In this document: one piece after another, positions 52,785-62,698 of the stretch
How positions within the stretch are numbered: position 1 is the first letter of the stretch
How the letters are laid out: every line of letters starts with the position of its first letter
Assembly: GCA_033763895.1 (NCBI GenBank)
Contig: JANRJQ010000008.1
Location: forward strand, 88,865 to 152,864
Direction: 5' to 3'
Source: Chloroherpetonaceae bacterium
GTDB taxonomy: Bacteria > Bacteroidota > Chlorobiia > Chlorobiales > Thermochlorobacteraceae
Length of the DNA stretch: 64,000 nt
Program-made: the position numbers and the translations under genes
The notes under the pieces: model-generated
What the model saw: the letters and a program-made list of their open reading frames with translations, nothing else
Told to the model about the DNA's origin: nothing
Database searches by the model: none

Positions 52785-55145
52785 ATGAACAGTGAAACGA
52801 CAATCATTAAAGAGCGCTCCTTCGAAGAGAATCCATCCACACGGATGACTCGCTCAGCTTTCGATATCTACTTTCGATATGAACAACGGCGGCAATTTTT
52901 GGGTTTTGTTTTCAAAGCATTGACTTTAAGTTTTGTCGTCTATTTGCTTTTTCTTCTTGACTCTAACTTTGTGTTTTGGCAAAAGTTAGGTCTATATCTT
53001 CTCATCAGCGCAATTTCTCTTGCATTGTTTTTGATTGCTGATGAACGTTTCCCGCTTTCACGAATGGATGTGGCAAAGCATCTTAACCGTTTTTTCAACG
53101 AAACAGAAGAAAGTTCTGATCTCTTCCTGAGGGATTCCCAAACACTTACTCTACTTGAGCGACTTCAGGTTCAGAAAGTCAATGCATCACTCCACGATTT
53201 AATGTCAACAAAGGGACTTTCATCCTTACATCCGCCAGTCACGCTTAAAACGCGGTTCTTTTTTTTCGGAGCTGTTGCACTAAGTGCTTTTCTACTACTT
53301 TTTCCAAAAAGCAATTTTCGGATGTCAGGTCCGACGCCCCTCCCCTCGGGGATTTCGACCATTGCCCCGAAGGGCGTCTCTTCTATTGTTGTTCGGGTTT
53401 CTCCTCCTCCGTACACGAACCTTCACGATACCACTTGGTCGTCTTTCAATTTCACTACTGTTGAAGGTGCCAAGGTTCATTGGCAAATTGCATTTCAACG
53501 GGTTCCTCAAAAATCGATTTTAGTATTTAATTCTCGGGATACAATTGCTCTTCAACCCGTGAACCCTTCGTCCGAAAAGTCACTTATCTTTGAAGAATTC
53601 GCGACTCTTCGAGAAAATGCCATTTACTCGCTTTATGTCGATTATGGTGATGGATTTGAGCGTTCTGAACTCTACGCCGCAATGATTTCTCCGGATTCGC
53701 CACCGACTATTTTGGTGAGTTCGCCTAAAGAGGCACGAACAACCATTGATGGATTCAAGTTTTTTTCTCAACCTTTTTTGCAAAATATTGAGATACAAGC
53801 GAGCCTGACTGATGATTATGGGATTTCAAAGAGTGAGATTGTAGCCACAGTTGCGAAAGGGACAGGAGAAAATGTAAAGTTTCGTGAAAGCCGCTTTCCA
53901 TTTTCAAAACAAGAAGGAAGTCAATACGGAACTTCATTAAACTTGAAATCTCTTGGGATGGGTGCCGGTGATGAATTGTATTTCTTTATTGAAGCCACCG
54001 ATAATCGAATTCCATTCCCGCATAAAACCCGCTCTGATATTTATTTCATCTCAATTACCGACACCGCTATTCAAAATGAAAGTGAAAGCTTACAGTTTTC
54101 GATAAAGGTAAAACCGGAGTACTTCCGAAGTCAGCGGCAGATTATTATCGATACAGAGAAATTGATTCAAGACCGAAAATCAAAACCCACCTCGGCATTT
54201 GGAGAGCGCTCCGAAGAGATTGGCGTTGATCAAAAGGTTTTGAGACTTCGCTACGGAAAATTTTTAGGAGAAGAGTTTGAATCCGTTATTGGTAAAGAGG
54301 CGCTTGATGAAGAGGTTTCAAAAATTAAAGCGCAAGCTGCCGCAGATTCATCGAAAACAAAGGAACATCCTTTGATGCGATTTGTGAAGCATGTGCATGA
54401 CGAGAACTGCGGGCATAATGCCGCTTCAAGTCAATCAAGCGAGCCTGAAAAACCAAAATCAAGTGAAGATTTGATGATGGCCTTTGCACACATTCACGAT
54501 ACCGAAGAAGGTGCCACATTTTACTCTGATGATATCAAGGCACAACTCAAAGCCGCACTTGCAGAAATGTGGAATGCCGAACTTTATTTGCGAATGCATG
54601 AACCTCAAAAAGCCTTACCATTTGAATACAAAGCACTTAGAATTATCAAGGATCTCCAGCAAAAGTCGCGCATCTATGTGCAACGCGTAGGGTTTGAATC
54701 GCCGCCGCTTAAGCCTGAAGAAAAGCGGTTTACGGGGGAATTGGATAAAATTCAAAATCCAAAGTTTATGCGGCGCGGCTTCGATCGAGATTCGCTCAAG
54801 TTTATAACGGAGTCGCTTCAATTGTTTTCTTACCTTCGCCGCTCTAATGCCACACCTCCTGATTCTTTGATTGACGCTTTAGAACTTGCTGCAGTTTATG
54901 TGAATCGAAAGTCGCTTGAAAATCCGCTTGCTTTTCTTTCAGCCTTGAAATCACTACGGCTCACGCTTGATCTTTTACACACGCATGTAATTCCCTCAGA
55001 GCAAGCATTTGCAGAAGCCGAAAAAATTCTATGGAAACTCATTCCCGCAACACGTTCACCAATCGCAAAATCCGGTTCATCGGCGTCGCCATTTGGCGTT
55101 CACTATCAAGAGCTATTAAGGCGAGACAAGCTGGGAGTGAATTGA
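52785..55145 (+). CDS. DUF4175-like membrane protein
   Basis: A 786-residue protein with about three N-terminal helices (LGFVFKALTLSFVVYLLFLL, LGLYLLISAISLALFLIAD and FFFGAVALSAFLLLFP). A long periplasmic region follows, starting with VRVSPPPYTNLHDTTW. A His-rich element (EHPLMRFVKHVHDENCGHNA and AFAHIHDTEEGA) lies at about 525-580. The architecture resembles DUF4175 proteins found in BatA clusters. It ends in TGATG overlapping the third gene's ATG, so the operon is tightly coupled. Function unknown. Confidence 0.72.
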   Translation: MNSETTIIKERSFEENPSTRMTRSAFDIYFRYEQRRQFLGFVFKALTLSFVVYLLFLLDSNFVFWQKLGLYLLISAISLALFLIADERFPLSRMDVAKHLNRFFNETEESSDLFLRDSQTLTLLERLQVQKVNASLHDLMSTKGLSSLHPPVTLKTRFFFFGAVALSAFLLLFPKSNFRMSGPTPLPSGISTIAPKGVSSIVVRVSPPPYTNLHDTTWSSFNFTTVEGAKVHWQIAFQRVPQKSILVFNSRDTIALQPVNPSSEKSLIFEEFATLRENAIYSLYVDYGDGFERSELYAAMISPDSPPTILVSSPKEARTTIDGFKFFSQPFLQNIEIQASLTDDYGISKSEIVATVAKGTGENVKFRESRFPFSKQEGSQYGTSLNLKSLGMGAGDELYFFIEATDNRIPFPHKTRSDIYFISITDTAIQNESESLQFSIKVKPEYFRSQRQIIIDTEKLIQDRKSKPTSAFGERSEEIGVDQKVLRLRYGKFLGEEFESVIGKEALDEEVSKIKAQAAADSSKTKEHPLMRFVKHVHDENCGHNAASSQSSEPEKPKSSEDLMMAFAHIHDTEEGATFYSDDIKAQLKAALAEMWNAELYLRMHEPQKALPFEYKALRIIKDLQQKSRIYVQRVGFESPPLKPEEKRFTGELDKIQNPKFMRRGFDRDSLKFITESLQLFSYLRRSNATPPDSLIDALELAAVYVNRKSLENPLAFLSALKSLRLTLDLLHTHVIPSEQAFAEAEKILWKLIPATRSPIAKSGSSASPFGVHYQELLRRDKLGVN

Positions 55146-57202
55146 TGGCAAGTTATTCTTTTTCGTTTCTTCAGCAACTTGTTTTTCGTGAGGCGAAAGG
55201 TTGGGTATTACTTTGGCTCACCATTTCGCTTGTATTGTTTGGAGTAATGGTCTTTAAGGAATGGCGAACGCGCTTAAACCCTCGGTTTCCACTTCGACTT
55301 TTGGCATCATTCATTGCTTCGGTCATGATTTTTCTCCTTGGCTCAGGTGCAGGATTTGAATCGAAAACAAATTCTCGGTCAACCGTTCTTCTCATTCTAC
55401 CCGAAGGTTCTTCGGATTCCCAAAAAGTAATGCTTGATGAGGCACTTCGCTTTGCGGATTCACTTGGCGCGAATCAACGTGCGGTACTTATACGATCGCA
55501 AAACTTCGATGACGGGTCTGAAAATGAAATATTGCCCGGAAACTTTAGGCAAGTACATAGAATTGAAGAAGTCCTCCGCCAATTAAATCTAACTGATTCG
55601 CTGTTTCTCTTTGGAAACGGACTGCTAAACAATGAGCTTCCTCTACTTGAACCCTTTTCTTTCGTTCATGTTCATCCTTTTATCCGAAACTCAGGTTTTG
55701 TTATTACTTCTCCGCAAGCGATAATACAGTCGGAGCTTTCAACACTCTGCGGCTATTGGCAATCTGCTCGATTGCAGAATGATGCTGATCTGCCAGATCT
55801 CATCACGATTGAGCATCCCGGAGGAAAGCGAGATAGCATCTTCAACCCAAATGGGAATGATCGCTTCGTGTTTCGTTCCTTTCTTCAAATCCCCGTTTCA
55901 GGTTATTATTCATTTTTCTTACAAGCATTTCGAAGCAATACATTGATCGGTTCAGAAACCCTTCATGTAGAAGTTAAGGCGCCACGAAAACTTCGTGTGT
56001 TAATGCTTTATCAAACGCCAACTTTTGAACTCACCACACTAAAAAATCATTTGGCTTCACTTGGGCATGAGATTTATGAACATGTAAAATTCAGCAAAGC
56101 ACGCACGCGAACGGAATCTATAAATCCGTCAACGGGGAAAAAATTGGAGCAATATGGCGACTTCGCCGCGTGGGATGTGCTCATTACAGACCCGGCATTT
56201 CTCTCATTTTTATCGCCCAATTCGCTTCGTGCGCTTCAATCCGCGATTTCAAATCAAGGCCTCGGGCTGATGCTCTATTCAACATCTGCACGGGTCTTAC
56301 AAACGCAATCACTCCAGTTTATAACTTCACTCCAACTGCCGTTTAAGGAAGTTTCAGGCGATAAGGAATTCAAGCGCGACCTGTATTTTGTCAACCTTTT
56401 GGGCGAGCCCGAAGCCGCCACTCTTCCCGAACCAGCCCTGAATTTTCTTAAACGAAATCCATCCTATTCTCAACAAGTACTTGCTTCTATTGACAACGGT
56501 GGTGGAAGCAAAAGACCTGTTGCAATTTTTGAATCATTTGGCAAAGGGTCTATCATCTCCCTTGCATCCCTAGAAACAAATATTTGGCTTCGCTCCGGCA
56601 ATGGTCGTATTTACAATATGTTTTGGGCAACACTTTTTCGCTCTTTGATACCAAAGCCATCTGTAAGCCTCAATTCCATCACGCCTTTTGCAACAGAATC
56701 TTTTCCATTCGACTTTTCTCTCTCTTATTCTGAAGCACCTTCAAAGATCCCAAAAGCCCTTTTCACTTCAATCGACGGGAGTATTCGAGATACGATTTAC
56801 TTTCGGCAGTCGATTTTTAATCCTACAGAATTCCACGCAACGCTTTACCCAACACAAAAAGGATGGCATCGCATCGTCCCACTTACTGATAGCTTAATCC
56901 CTATCCAAACCACCCTTGTAGAAAAGGCGCAAAGCGAGCCATTGGAATTTGATTTTTTCGTCTATCCCCAGCAGAATTGGGAAATAGCGAATTCAATAAT
57001 GAATATCAATTCGACCATCTCCTCACTCATCATCTGGCGCAATCAATCAAAGTCGTTTAATACAAGTTCCAAGAGTTTAGATTCGAATATGCTTGATCAG
57101 CCATTTAATCTTGTGCAATGGAAATCCCTCCAACTTTTGCAGGCATTTTTGCTATTGCTTTCGCTCTCTTATTTATGGCTTGAAGACAAGCTTCGCTCTT
57201 GA
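55145..57202 (+). CDS. Membrane protein with glutamine amidotransferase-like domain, third gene of the BatA-type cluster
   Basis: A 685-residue protein. Three hydrophobic segments are visible: two near the N-terminus (VLLWLTISLVLFGVMVF, LLASFIASVMIFLLGSG) and one at the C-terminus (LLQAFLLLLSLSYLWL). The middle contains LRVLMLYQTPTFELTTLKNHLASLG and WDVLITDPAFLSFLSPNSLRALQSAISNQGLGLMLYS, the pattern of membrane-linked GATase-like domains in BatA clusters. No catalytic Cys is obvious. I chose ATG 55145, which forms a TGATG junction with the preceding gene; an in-frame ATG at 55031 would overlap it by 114 bp. Confidence 0.7.
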   Translation: MASYSFSFLQQLVFREAKGWVLLWLTISLVLFGVMVFKEWRTRLNPRFPLRLLASFIASVMIFLLGSGAGFESKTNSRSTVLLILPEGSSDSQKVMLDEALRFADSLGANQRAVLIRSQNFDDGSENEILPGNFRQVHRIEEVLRQLNLTDSLFLFGNGLLNNELPLLEPFSFVHVHPFIRNSGFVITSPQAIIQSELSTLCGYWQSARLQNDADLPDLITIEHPGGKRDSIFNPNGNDRFVFRSFLQIPVSGYYSFFLQAFRSNTLIGSETLHVEVKAPRKLRVLMLYQTPTFELTTLKNHLASLGHEIYEHVKFSKARTRTESINPSTGKKLEQYGDFAAWDVLITDPAFLSFLSPNSLRALQSAISNQGLGLMLYSTSARVLQTQSLQFITSLQLPFKEVSGDKEFKRDLYFVNLLGEPEAATLPEPALNFLKRNPSYSQQVLASIDNGGGSKRPVAIFESFGKGSIISLASLETNIWLRSGNGRIYNMFWATLFRSLIPKPSVSLNSITPFATESFPFDFSLSYSEAPSKIPKALFTSIDGSIRDTIYFRQSIFNPTEFHATLYPTQKGWHRIVPLTDSLIPIQTTLVEKAQSEPLEFDFFVYPQQNWEIANSIMNINSTISSLIIWRNQSKSFNTSSKSLDSNMLDQPFNLVQWKSLQLLQAFLLLLSLSYLWLEDKLRS

Positions 57203-57357
57203 CGCCGCTCACAACTCATTATTTTTAGAAACCCCTTCACGCTTGTCGCGTAAAAAGGTGGCTCTTTCTTAATTCAAAACGGGTCACTATCTTTTCAATA
57301 GAACCTGACCTTCTCTAAGCTACTCGTCGACTTGTTAAAACAGAACTAATTTTATTT

Positions 57358-58209
57358 ATGAAACTGATTTGCTTTAAGGAGCTTAGCCTTTCCTTTCCAC
57401 TTGGTCTCCAAATTAATAGAGGCGCATACACTATACTTCTCCTTGCCATTACACTCCTTTTCTTTTGCGAACTTGCCTCAGCGCAAGACCCGAAGTTCAA
57501 TCAAAATGCCAAAGATCGGATGAAGGATAATTTTGATGAAGCGGATAAAGATGTTCTCACGTTGCGATTTAATGACGCTCTCAATGGGAATCCGGTGAAG
57601 GATGGTGAAGTCGAAATCAAAGGCATTGGGAAGTACACCACAGATTTTGAAGGCAAAGTGCAATTTCCCATACCTGAAGAAGATGGCTACTACGCTGTTT
57701 CATTTCGCAAAGAGGGCTACATCGAAACCGATCTTAAAATTGAAATCGTTGCCGGAACAATCTTCTTCAACCGAATTTCGGTATCACCTAAAATGAATAT
57801 CAAACAAATTCGCGTCGTGCTCGATTGGGATGCCGAACCTCGCGACCTTGATGCGCATTTCAAAAAACGTGGCGGCTATCATCTTTCCTACCGCAATACG
57901 CGAACCCTTGCCGATGGACAAGGTCAACTTGACCGCGACGATATGGATGGCTACGGCCCCGAAACCATTACCGTTGCCGAGGCCTCGCTGCGAAGCGTTT
58001 ATGAATATTATGTGCATGACTATACCTATCGAACGGCTTCCGGTTCAACAAAACTCACCAAATCAAAAGCAACCGTCAAAGTCTATGGCGATGGAAAACT
58101 ATTGGATGTGATTGAAATCCCACGCGAAGGCACGGGCACTGTGTGGCGGGTCTTTCGCATCGAGGGCGGAAAAGTTGTGAGAGAGAATCGCCTCTCGGAA
58201 AGAGAATAA
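57358..58209 (+). CDS. Secreted YfaP/DUF2135-like protein
   Basis: A 283-residue exported protein with a signal-like hydrophobic segment around residues 25-43 (TILLLAITLLFFCELASAQ). A carboxypeptidase-regulatory-like repeat follows (RFNDALNGNPVKDGEVEIKGIG, GYIETDLKIEIVAG). The C-terminal half matches YfaP/DUF2135: VVLDWDAEPRDLDAHF, LDRDDMDGYGPETITV, VYEYYVHDYTYR and GTGTVWRVFRIEGGK. Such domains are beta-sandwiches, and the DRDDxDGxGPE block looks calcium-binding. It is transcribed in the same direction as the BatA-type cluster but 155 bp away. Confidence 0.78.
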   Translation: MKLICFKELSLSFPLGLQINRGAYTILLLAITLLFFCELASAQDPKFNQNAKDRMKDNFDEADKDVLTLRFNDALNGNPVKDGEVEIKGIGKYTTDFEGKVQFPIPEEDGYYAVSFRKEGYIETDLKIEIVAGTIFFNRISVSPKMNIKQIRVVLDWDAEPRDLDAHFKKRGGYHLSYRNTRTLADGQGQLDRDDMDGYGPETITVAEASLRSVYEYYVHDYTYRTASGSTKLTKSKATVKVYGDGKLLDVIEIPREGTGTVWRVFRIEGGKVVRENRLSERE

Positions 58210-58315
58210 ATCGCGTTAACCCCATCGTCATTTCGAACGAAGCGACATGTATTGAGAAATCTCAAGCTTTCACGCCCCTCTTGTCACTCCGGCTTGTCCG
58301 GAGTCTGGCAAGAAA

Positions 58316-58406
58316 AAAAGGGGTGGTTGAGCCTGTCGAAACCACCGCCCGTAGGCTACCCGAACCGTCTTTTCGAACGAGGCAAAGCGGAGTGAGAGAT
58401 TTATCA
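58316..58406 (+). repeat. Left direct repeat of a repeat-flanked segment
   Basis: It begins with GGTGGTTGAGCCTGTCG (58322-) followed by AAACCACC, itself a small hairpin, and ends with TCGAACGAGG...GAGATTT. The same two blocks in the same order recur at 59420-59512. A third partial copy of the second block is at 58227-58270 (GTCATTTCGAACGAA...GAAATCTC). These are short interspersed, non-coding repeats of a type common in Bacteroidota. Confidence 0.65.
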
Positions 58407-58481
58407 TAATTTCTTAAAGGATTCGTTTCAATTTTGAAGCTATAAATTTATAGTATATTTGATTTAAACCCGATATCAACT

Positions 58482-59378
58482 ATGGCTCAAGAAAACGAAT
58501 TTAGAATTTACTTTGAAGGTTCTTCTGTCATAAACTCAGAAATCAGTGTTTCTGAACTTGCGCCCGCACTCTTGGCTTTAAATGAACTCATTAATGAAGC
58601 CAGTCATGCAATTGATCCTCATTCAAACACAACCTATAATCTTAATGTTAAAGCATTTAGCAAAGGGTCGTTTATCATTGATTTGTCTGTAAATGATGTT
58701 TTAAAATCCATAATCGAGTTTTTCTCCTCCAAGGATGGACAATTTATCATCTCTCTTTTAGGTCTTTTAGGAATTAATGCAAAAGATGGTCTTCTTGCTC
58801 TAATCAAATTTGGAAAAAACCAAAAACCGAAAACAACGATAGAAATCGATAATGGAAGTAAGGTTAGGTTGGAGTTTGATGATGGAAGAGTAATTGAGGT
58901 AAAAAATGGAGCAGATCGGTTATACCAAAATATTGCCGTCAGAAAGGCCGCAGAGAAGGTATTTAAGCCTTTAGAGAATAAAGGGATTGATGAAATAAAA
59001 ATTATTGGAAAGGAGGAGATTATTTTTGAAGCAAAAAAGGAAGACCTCCCAGCATTTCAAGTGTCAACAAAAAGTGAAGAAATCATCATTAGTGATAAAA
59101 TAGAAGTTAAGTATTTGTCTATTGTTTCACTTGCATTTAAGGACGATAATAAATGGCGTCTAACCGATGGAAGCAGCACTTTTTCAGTCTCGATTCACGA
59201 TGAAGCTTTTGTTAACCGAATTAAATCAAATCGTGAGATATTTTCAATGGGTACGATTCTCAAAGTTCAAATGAGAATCATTGTTTATAACACCACTGAA
59301 GGAATTAAAACAGACTATCAAGTTCTTAAGGTTGAGGAAAACATTCCACCTGCCCAACTCACTTTAGATTTCAAGTAG
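58482..59378 (+). CDS. Hypothetical protein enclosed by direct repeats
   Basis: A 298-residue protein I do not recognise. The N-terminus (FRIYFEGSSVINSEISVSELAPALLALNELI) suggests alternating beta/alpha folds with a conserved-looking Glu/Asp-rich helix. A hydrophobic helix is at about 75-92 (SSKDGQFIISLLGLLGINA). A later part is rich in Lys/Glu with beta pattern (KVRLEFDDGRVIEVKNG, IIFEAKKEDLPAF). The C-terminus reads VEENIPPAQLTLDFK. It is flanked by ~90-bp direct repeats at 58316-58406 and 59420-59512. Beside it is a type IIG restriction gene, so an accessory or defence role is possible but unproven. Confidence 0.6.
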   Translation: MAQENEFRIYFEGSSVINSEISVSELAPALLALNELINEASHAIDPHSNTTYNLNVKAFSKGSFIIDLSVNDVLKSIIEFFSSKDGQFIISLLGLLGINAKDGLLALIKFGKNQKPKTTIEIDNGSKVRLEFDDGRVIEVKNGADRLYQNIAVRKAAEKVFKPLENKGIDEIKIIGKEEIIFEAKKEDLPAFQVSTKSEEIIISDKIEVKYLSIVSLAFKDDNKWRLTDGSSTFSVSIHDEAFVNRIKSNREIFSMGTILKVQMRIIVYNTTEGIKTDYQVLKVEENIPPAQLTLDFK

Positions 59379-59419
59379 TTCTCTTTATTGTCACTCCTGA
59401 TTTCCTGAGACACATAATA

Positions 59420-59512
59420 AAAAAATGGTGGTTGAGCCTCTTGAAACTTCCGCTCATAATCTTACATCATTGTCATTTTGAACGAATCAACGCGAAGTGT
59501 GAAATCTCACGT
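59420..59512 (+). repeat. Right direct repeat of a repeat-flanked segment
   Basis: It carries GGTGGTTGAGCCTCTTG (59427-), then GTCATTTTGAACGAA (59472-59486) and GAAATCTCAC. The block order and orientation match 58316-58406, with about ten percent or more divergence. It is located between the 298-residue gene and the convergent end of the type IIG gene. Confidence 0.65.
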
Positions 59513-59532
59513 TTGCTTAGGAGATAAAGTGA

Positions 59533-60474
59533 TTATTCAAGAGATTCATTCTTTGCGCTTCCCTTCCTCTTCCCGCTTTTACCGCTTTTACCGCTTTTCT
59601 CTTCCGTGAAAAGCTCGGCGGTGTATTTCTCGTAAAGGCTGAATAAAAACTCCATCCGATTCGCATCGCTCGTAAAGGGCTGCGGACGGTAAGCCAAATC
59701 CACCGCCTTATCCAATTCCTGATGCGCTTTTACCAATTGTGGCGGCATTGTGAGCGGGTCATATAAAACGGCTAATGAACTTTGCGGAAATGCTGCACGC
59801 GCCTCCATTACCTTCTGCGCCGCGTCTTCAATCGCTTTCACTTGCTTCTCACTCGGATTCTCCGGCCACGGGAAGTTGTTGTAAACTAATTCATTTGAAT
59901 AGCGATAATCACTTTTTATCCTACCACAAATGTATTTCACCCAAGACATGTGAAGATTTGACATCAAAACACCAAAATGAAAATGTGTAGCTCCTTCAAT
60001 GTATAAACAACTATCGCTAACTATCGAATTCTTATCAAAAAAACCCATCGGAATATATTTTCTATTTTCAGATGAGTGCCTAGGTATTAATACATATTCA
60101 TTTTCTGGTTGTCTATTTTCTCCAAAAAGTGATGGAAATTGGGCAAGTTTTTGGGTAGATTTTCGCGAACTTCTTGAACGATGTTTTCTAACGTTTTCAA
60201 TTCTTTCATTGATAAGTTCTAAATCATTTAGTAATCGAGGTTCAATATCTTTAAGCCACAAACACCACCTTTTTTCACCATTTAAGAACTCGTATGCACT
60301 AATCAGTGGTCTAAATAATTTTTTTGAAGCTGGTTCTTTACTTATAAAAATATTTTTTTCTTCATCAGTAAAAAGAAAATTACCGCCATCATTAGGCATA
60401 CTACCAAAAGAAATTTCTATAATATTGCAAATCGGTTTTCTTTTTTTTGTTATGATTATATCCTTTGCATCCAC
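59533..60474 (-). pseudogene. MmeI-like type IIG restriction-modification protein, C-terminal half (frameshifted)
   Basis: A 313-residue segment corresponding to the target-recognition and C-terminal part of an MmeI-like enzyme. It contains WCLWLKDIEPRLLNDLELINERIENVRKHR, YIPMGFFDKNSIVSDSCLYIEG and YRYSNELVYNNFPWPENPSEKQVKAIEDAAQ. The frame is continuous upstream to near 60541, giving DYEDIKGEPHKIKVKNIN in place of the residues read in the 5' fragment's frame. A one-base loss in a four-T run (plus-strand A run 60538-60541) therefore separates it from the 5' fragment. The C-terminus has GKSGKSGKRKGSAKN repeats. On its own it cannot methylate or cut. Confidence 0.85.
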
Positions 60475-60500
60475 TAAATATGGATTTATATTTTTTACTT

Positions 60501-62312
60501 TTATCTTGTGAGGTTCCCCTTTAATGTCTTCATAATCAAAATATCTTTGTTTAGTGTATCAAAATTTGCAAAACCTATAATAACGCAATAAACGGCGGCT
60601 TTTCCTTTGGCTTCGTTGCTCCACTTAAAGGTGCGGTGAGCAAAGTGAATTTTTATTTTATATTTTTGAAGCAAAACTCTCCATAAAATTCCCACCTGTT
60701 CGCCTTGTACAATCGAATTTGTAGAAACAAACGCCACTTTCACCGTTGAATTTTGAATTAAACGCGCTGCTTTTACATACCAACCAGTTACAAAATCCAA
60801 AACGCCACTCCCTTCAATTTCATCAAAAAGGCGAGTAATTTGGTCTCGCTGTTTTTGCGCCATTATTTTAGAACCGCTAAACGGTGGATTTCCAATGATG
60901 TAGGAAAGATCATTTTTAGGGATAAGGGTTTCCCAGTCCATTTCAAGTGCATCACCGTGAACAATTTTTGCGGATTTTTTCAGCGGAAGCCGTGCAAAGT
61001 ATTGGCCAAATTCATTGCTAATTATCATATTCATTTGGTGGTCGATTAGCCACATTGCTACTTCGGCAATCCGCGCCGGAAATTCTTCTATTTCAATGCC
61101 ATAGAACTGATCGACATCGAGCCAAATAATTTCATTAATGGAGGTAAAGAGGCCGTTTTTATAGAGCGCCCGCAGAATTTCGAGTTCAAGCAAGCGGAGT
61201 TCTCGGTAGGTAATCACCAAAAAATTGCCGCACCCGCAGGCGGGGTCTAAAAACCGAAGTGATTTCAGTTTTTTATGAAATTCTTTCAGTTTAGCGGCGT
61301 TGCCTTTTGCCTTTTCAAATTCCTCCCAAAGTTCATCCAAAAAAAGCGGTTTAATGAGTTTGAGAATATTGGTTTCGCTGGTGTAGTGTGCGCCCAAATT
61401 GCGGCGTTCTTCGGGGTTCATAACACTTTGGAACATTGAACCGAAGATGGAGGGTGAAATTTTGCTCCAATCAAGGTAGCAGCAATTGAGCAGCGCGGTT
61501 CGCATTTTGCTATCAAAACTGGCGGTGGGCAAATTTTCTTCAAAAAGCCGACCGTTTACATAGGGGAATTCTGCAAGCTGTTCATCAAGATTTTTAAATC
61601 GGTTTTCCGTTGGCGTATTCAGCACTTGAAAAAGCTCTTGGAGTTTAGCGGCAAGGTCGCTGCCATCGGGGTTGGTGCGTTCTTCAATAAAATCTTGAAA
61701 CTGGCATTTATTGAAAATGGTGGTGTCTTCTGCGAAAAGGCAAAAGAGAAGACGGACTAAGTACAATTCAAGCGGGTGACCGGTGTAGCCAATTTCCTCC
61801 AACCTGTCGTGGAGTTTGCCCATCAATTCCGCGGCTTTAATATTGGCGGGGTCTTGCTCTTTATAAACTTTTTTCTGATAGCCCAAGAGGAGGCCAAATG
61901 CTTGGACATTATGAACGAAATCGCGCAGATGAAATTCTTGGAAGGAGTAGTTTTCTAAGTCGTGCAGTCGGAAGCGTTCGAAATCGGAGACGAGAATAAG
62001 TTTGGGGAGTTCAAAGTCACTAAGTCCGTGAAGATATTCCTTTGCTTGTTCATAGGCTTTATCAAGATTTTTCCCACGGCTTTTCATTTCAATGAGTATC
62101 ATCCCACGCCAAAGCAAATCGATGTAGCCTTCGGCGTTGCCCAAAGTTTTCACTTTTCTCTCAAAAGTTGCAACGCGTTTTCGGCTGATGCCAAAAACAT
62201 TAAAAAAGTCAATCAAAAACGGCTGGGCGTCGCTTTGTTCACTTTCGGCATTTTCCCATTCTTTGGAGAAGGCTATGGCACGCTCTTTTATCTCGTTCCA
62301 ACTTAACGGCAT
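60501..62312 (-). pseudogene. MmeI-like type IIG restriction-modification protein, N-terminal half (frameshifted)
   Basis: A 603-residue segment with an N-terminal nuclease motif D65-x9-E75-x-K77 (YIDLLWRGMILIEMK), the PD-(D/E)XK pattern seen in MmeI. A helical spacer and then the N6-adenine methyltransferase follow: motif I LDPACGCGNFLV (355-366) and motif IV NPPF (475-478). It ends early by frameshift at about 60538-60541, after which the 3' frame carries the recognition part. The intact protein would be about 926 residues, the family size. MmeI enzymes protect the host by methylation and cut ~20 bp away from the site. Whether the frameshift is real or a base-calling error cannot be decided here. 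Confidence 0.9.
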
Positions 62313-62512
62313 ACTTGGTTTCGCGGGTTAATGGGATTGTCGTTTTTTGATTAACAGCAAAGATACTCGAGAAGGCTTGAGTATATCAAAAGCTGTGATT
62401 AAAGTGCAATCAATCATTTACATCGTGTAATGAATTCATCATTTCAATCTTATTTAATTACACGAGATTTAACTGATTGAAGAGAAGAAAAGAGAGATTC
62501 GGGTTCAATCGC

Positions 62513-62656
62513 TTAACTAAGCATTTCATTAAACCTTCTTTCAACGAACTTAATGATTTTAAAGAGACCGTAACAACCAAGAAGAAAAGGGGCAAGGGTA
62601 ATAAAGCCCATCGAAATAAAAGTCATTCCCATTGGAAAAAGAATACCAAGCAGCAA
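62513..62656 (-). CDS. Very small membrane protein (uncertain)
   Basis: A frame that can start at TTG 62656 or ATG 62632 and encodes LLLGILFPMGMTFISMG, then FITLAPFLLGCYGLFKIIKF and VERRFNEMLS: one long or two short membrane helices and a basic end. No Shine-Dalgarno is visible. It lies downstream of another small membrane protein on the same strand. It could be a pseudogene scrap; the evidence is hydrophobic pattern only. Confidence 0.3.
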   Translation of the reverse strand: MLLGILFPMGMTFISMGFITLAPFLLGCYGLFKIIKFVERRFNEMLS

Positions 62657-62698
62657 GATGATTGAACGAAAGAATTGAATTGTTTATTCATTCTTTAC

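Noticed and set aside
59420..59512. Transposon inverted repeats bounding the 298-residue gene
   Set aside because: The two copies are in direct orientation, with no transposase gene and no target-site duplication seen.
62477..62665. A Lys-rich 62-codon frame on the plus strand
   Set aside because: The opposite strand encodes a more protein-like hydrophobic frame, and the basic composition is what an antisense of it gives.
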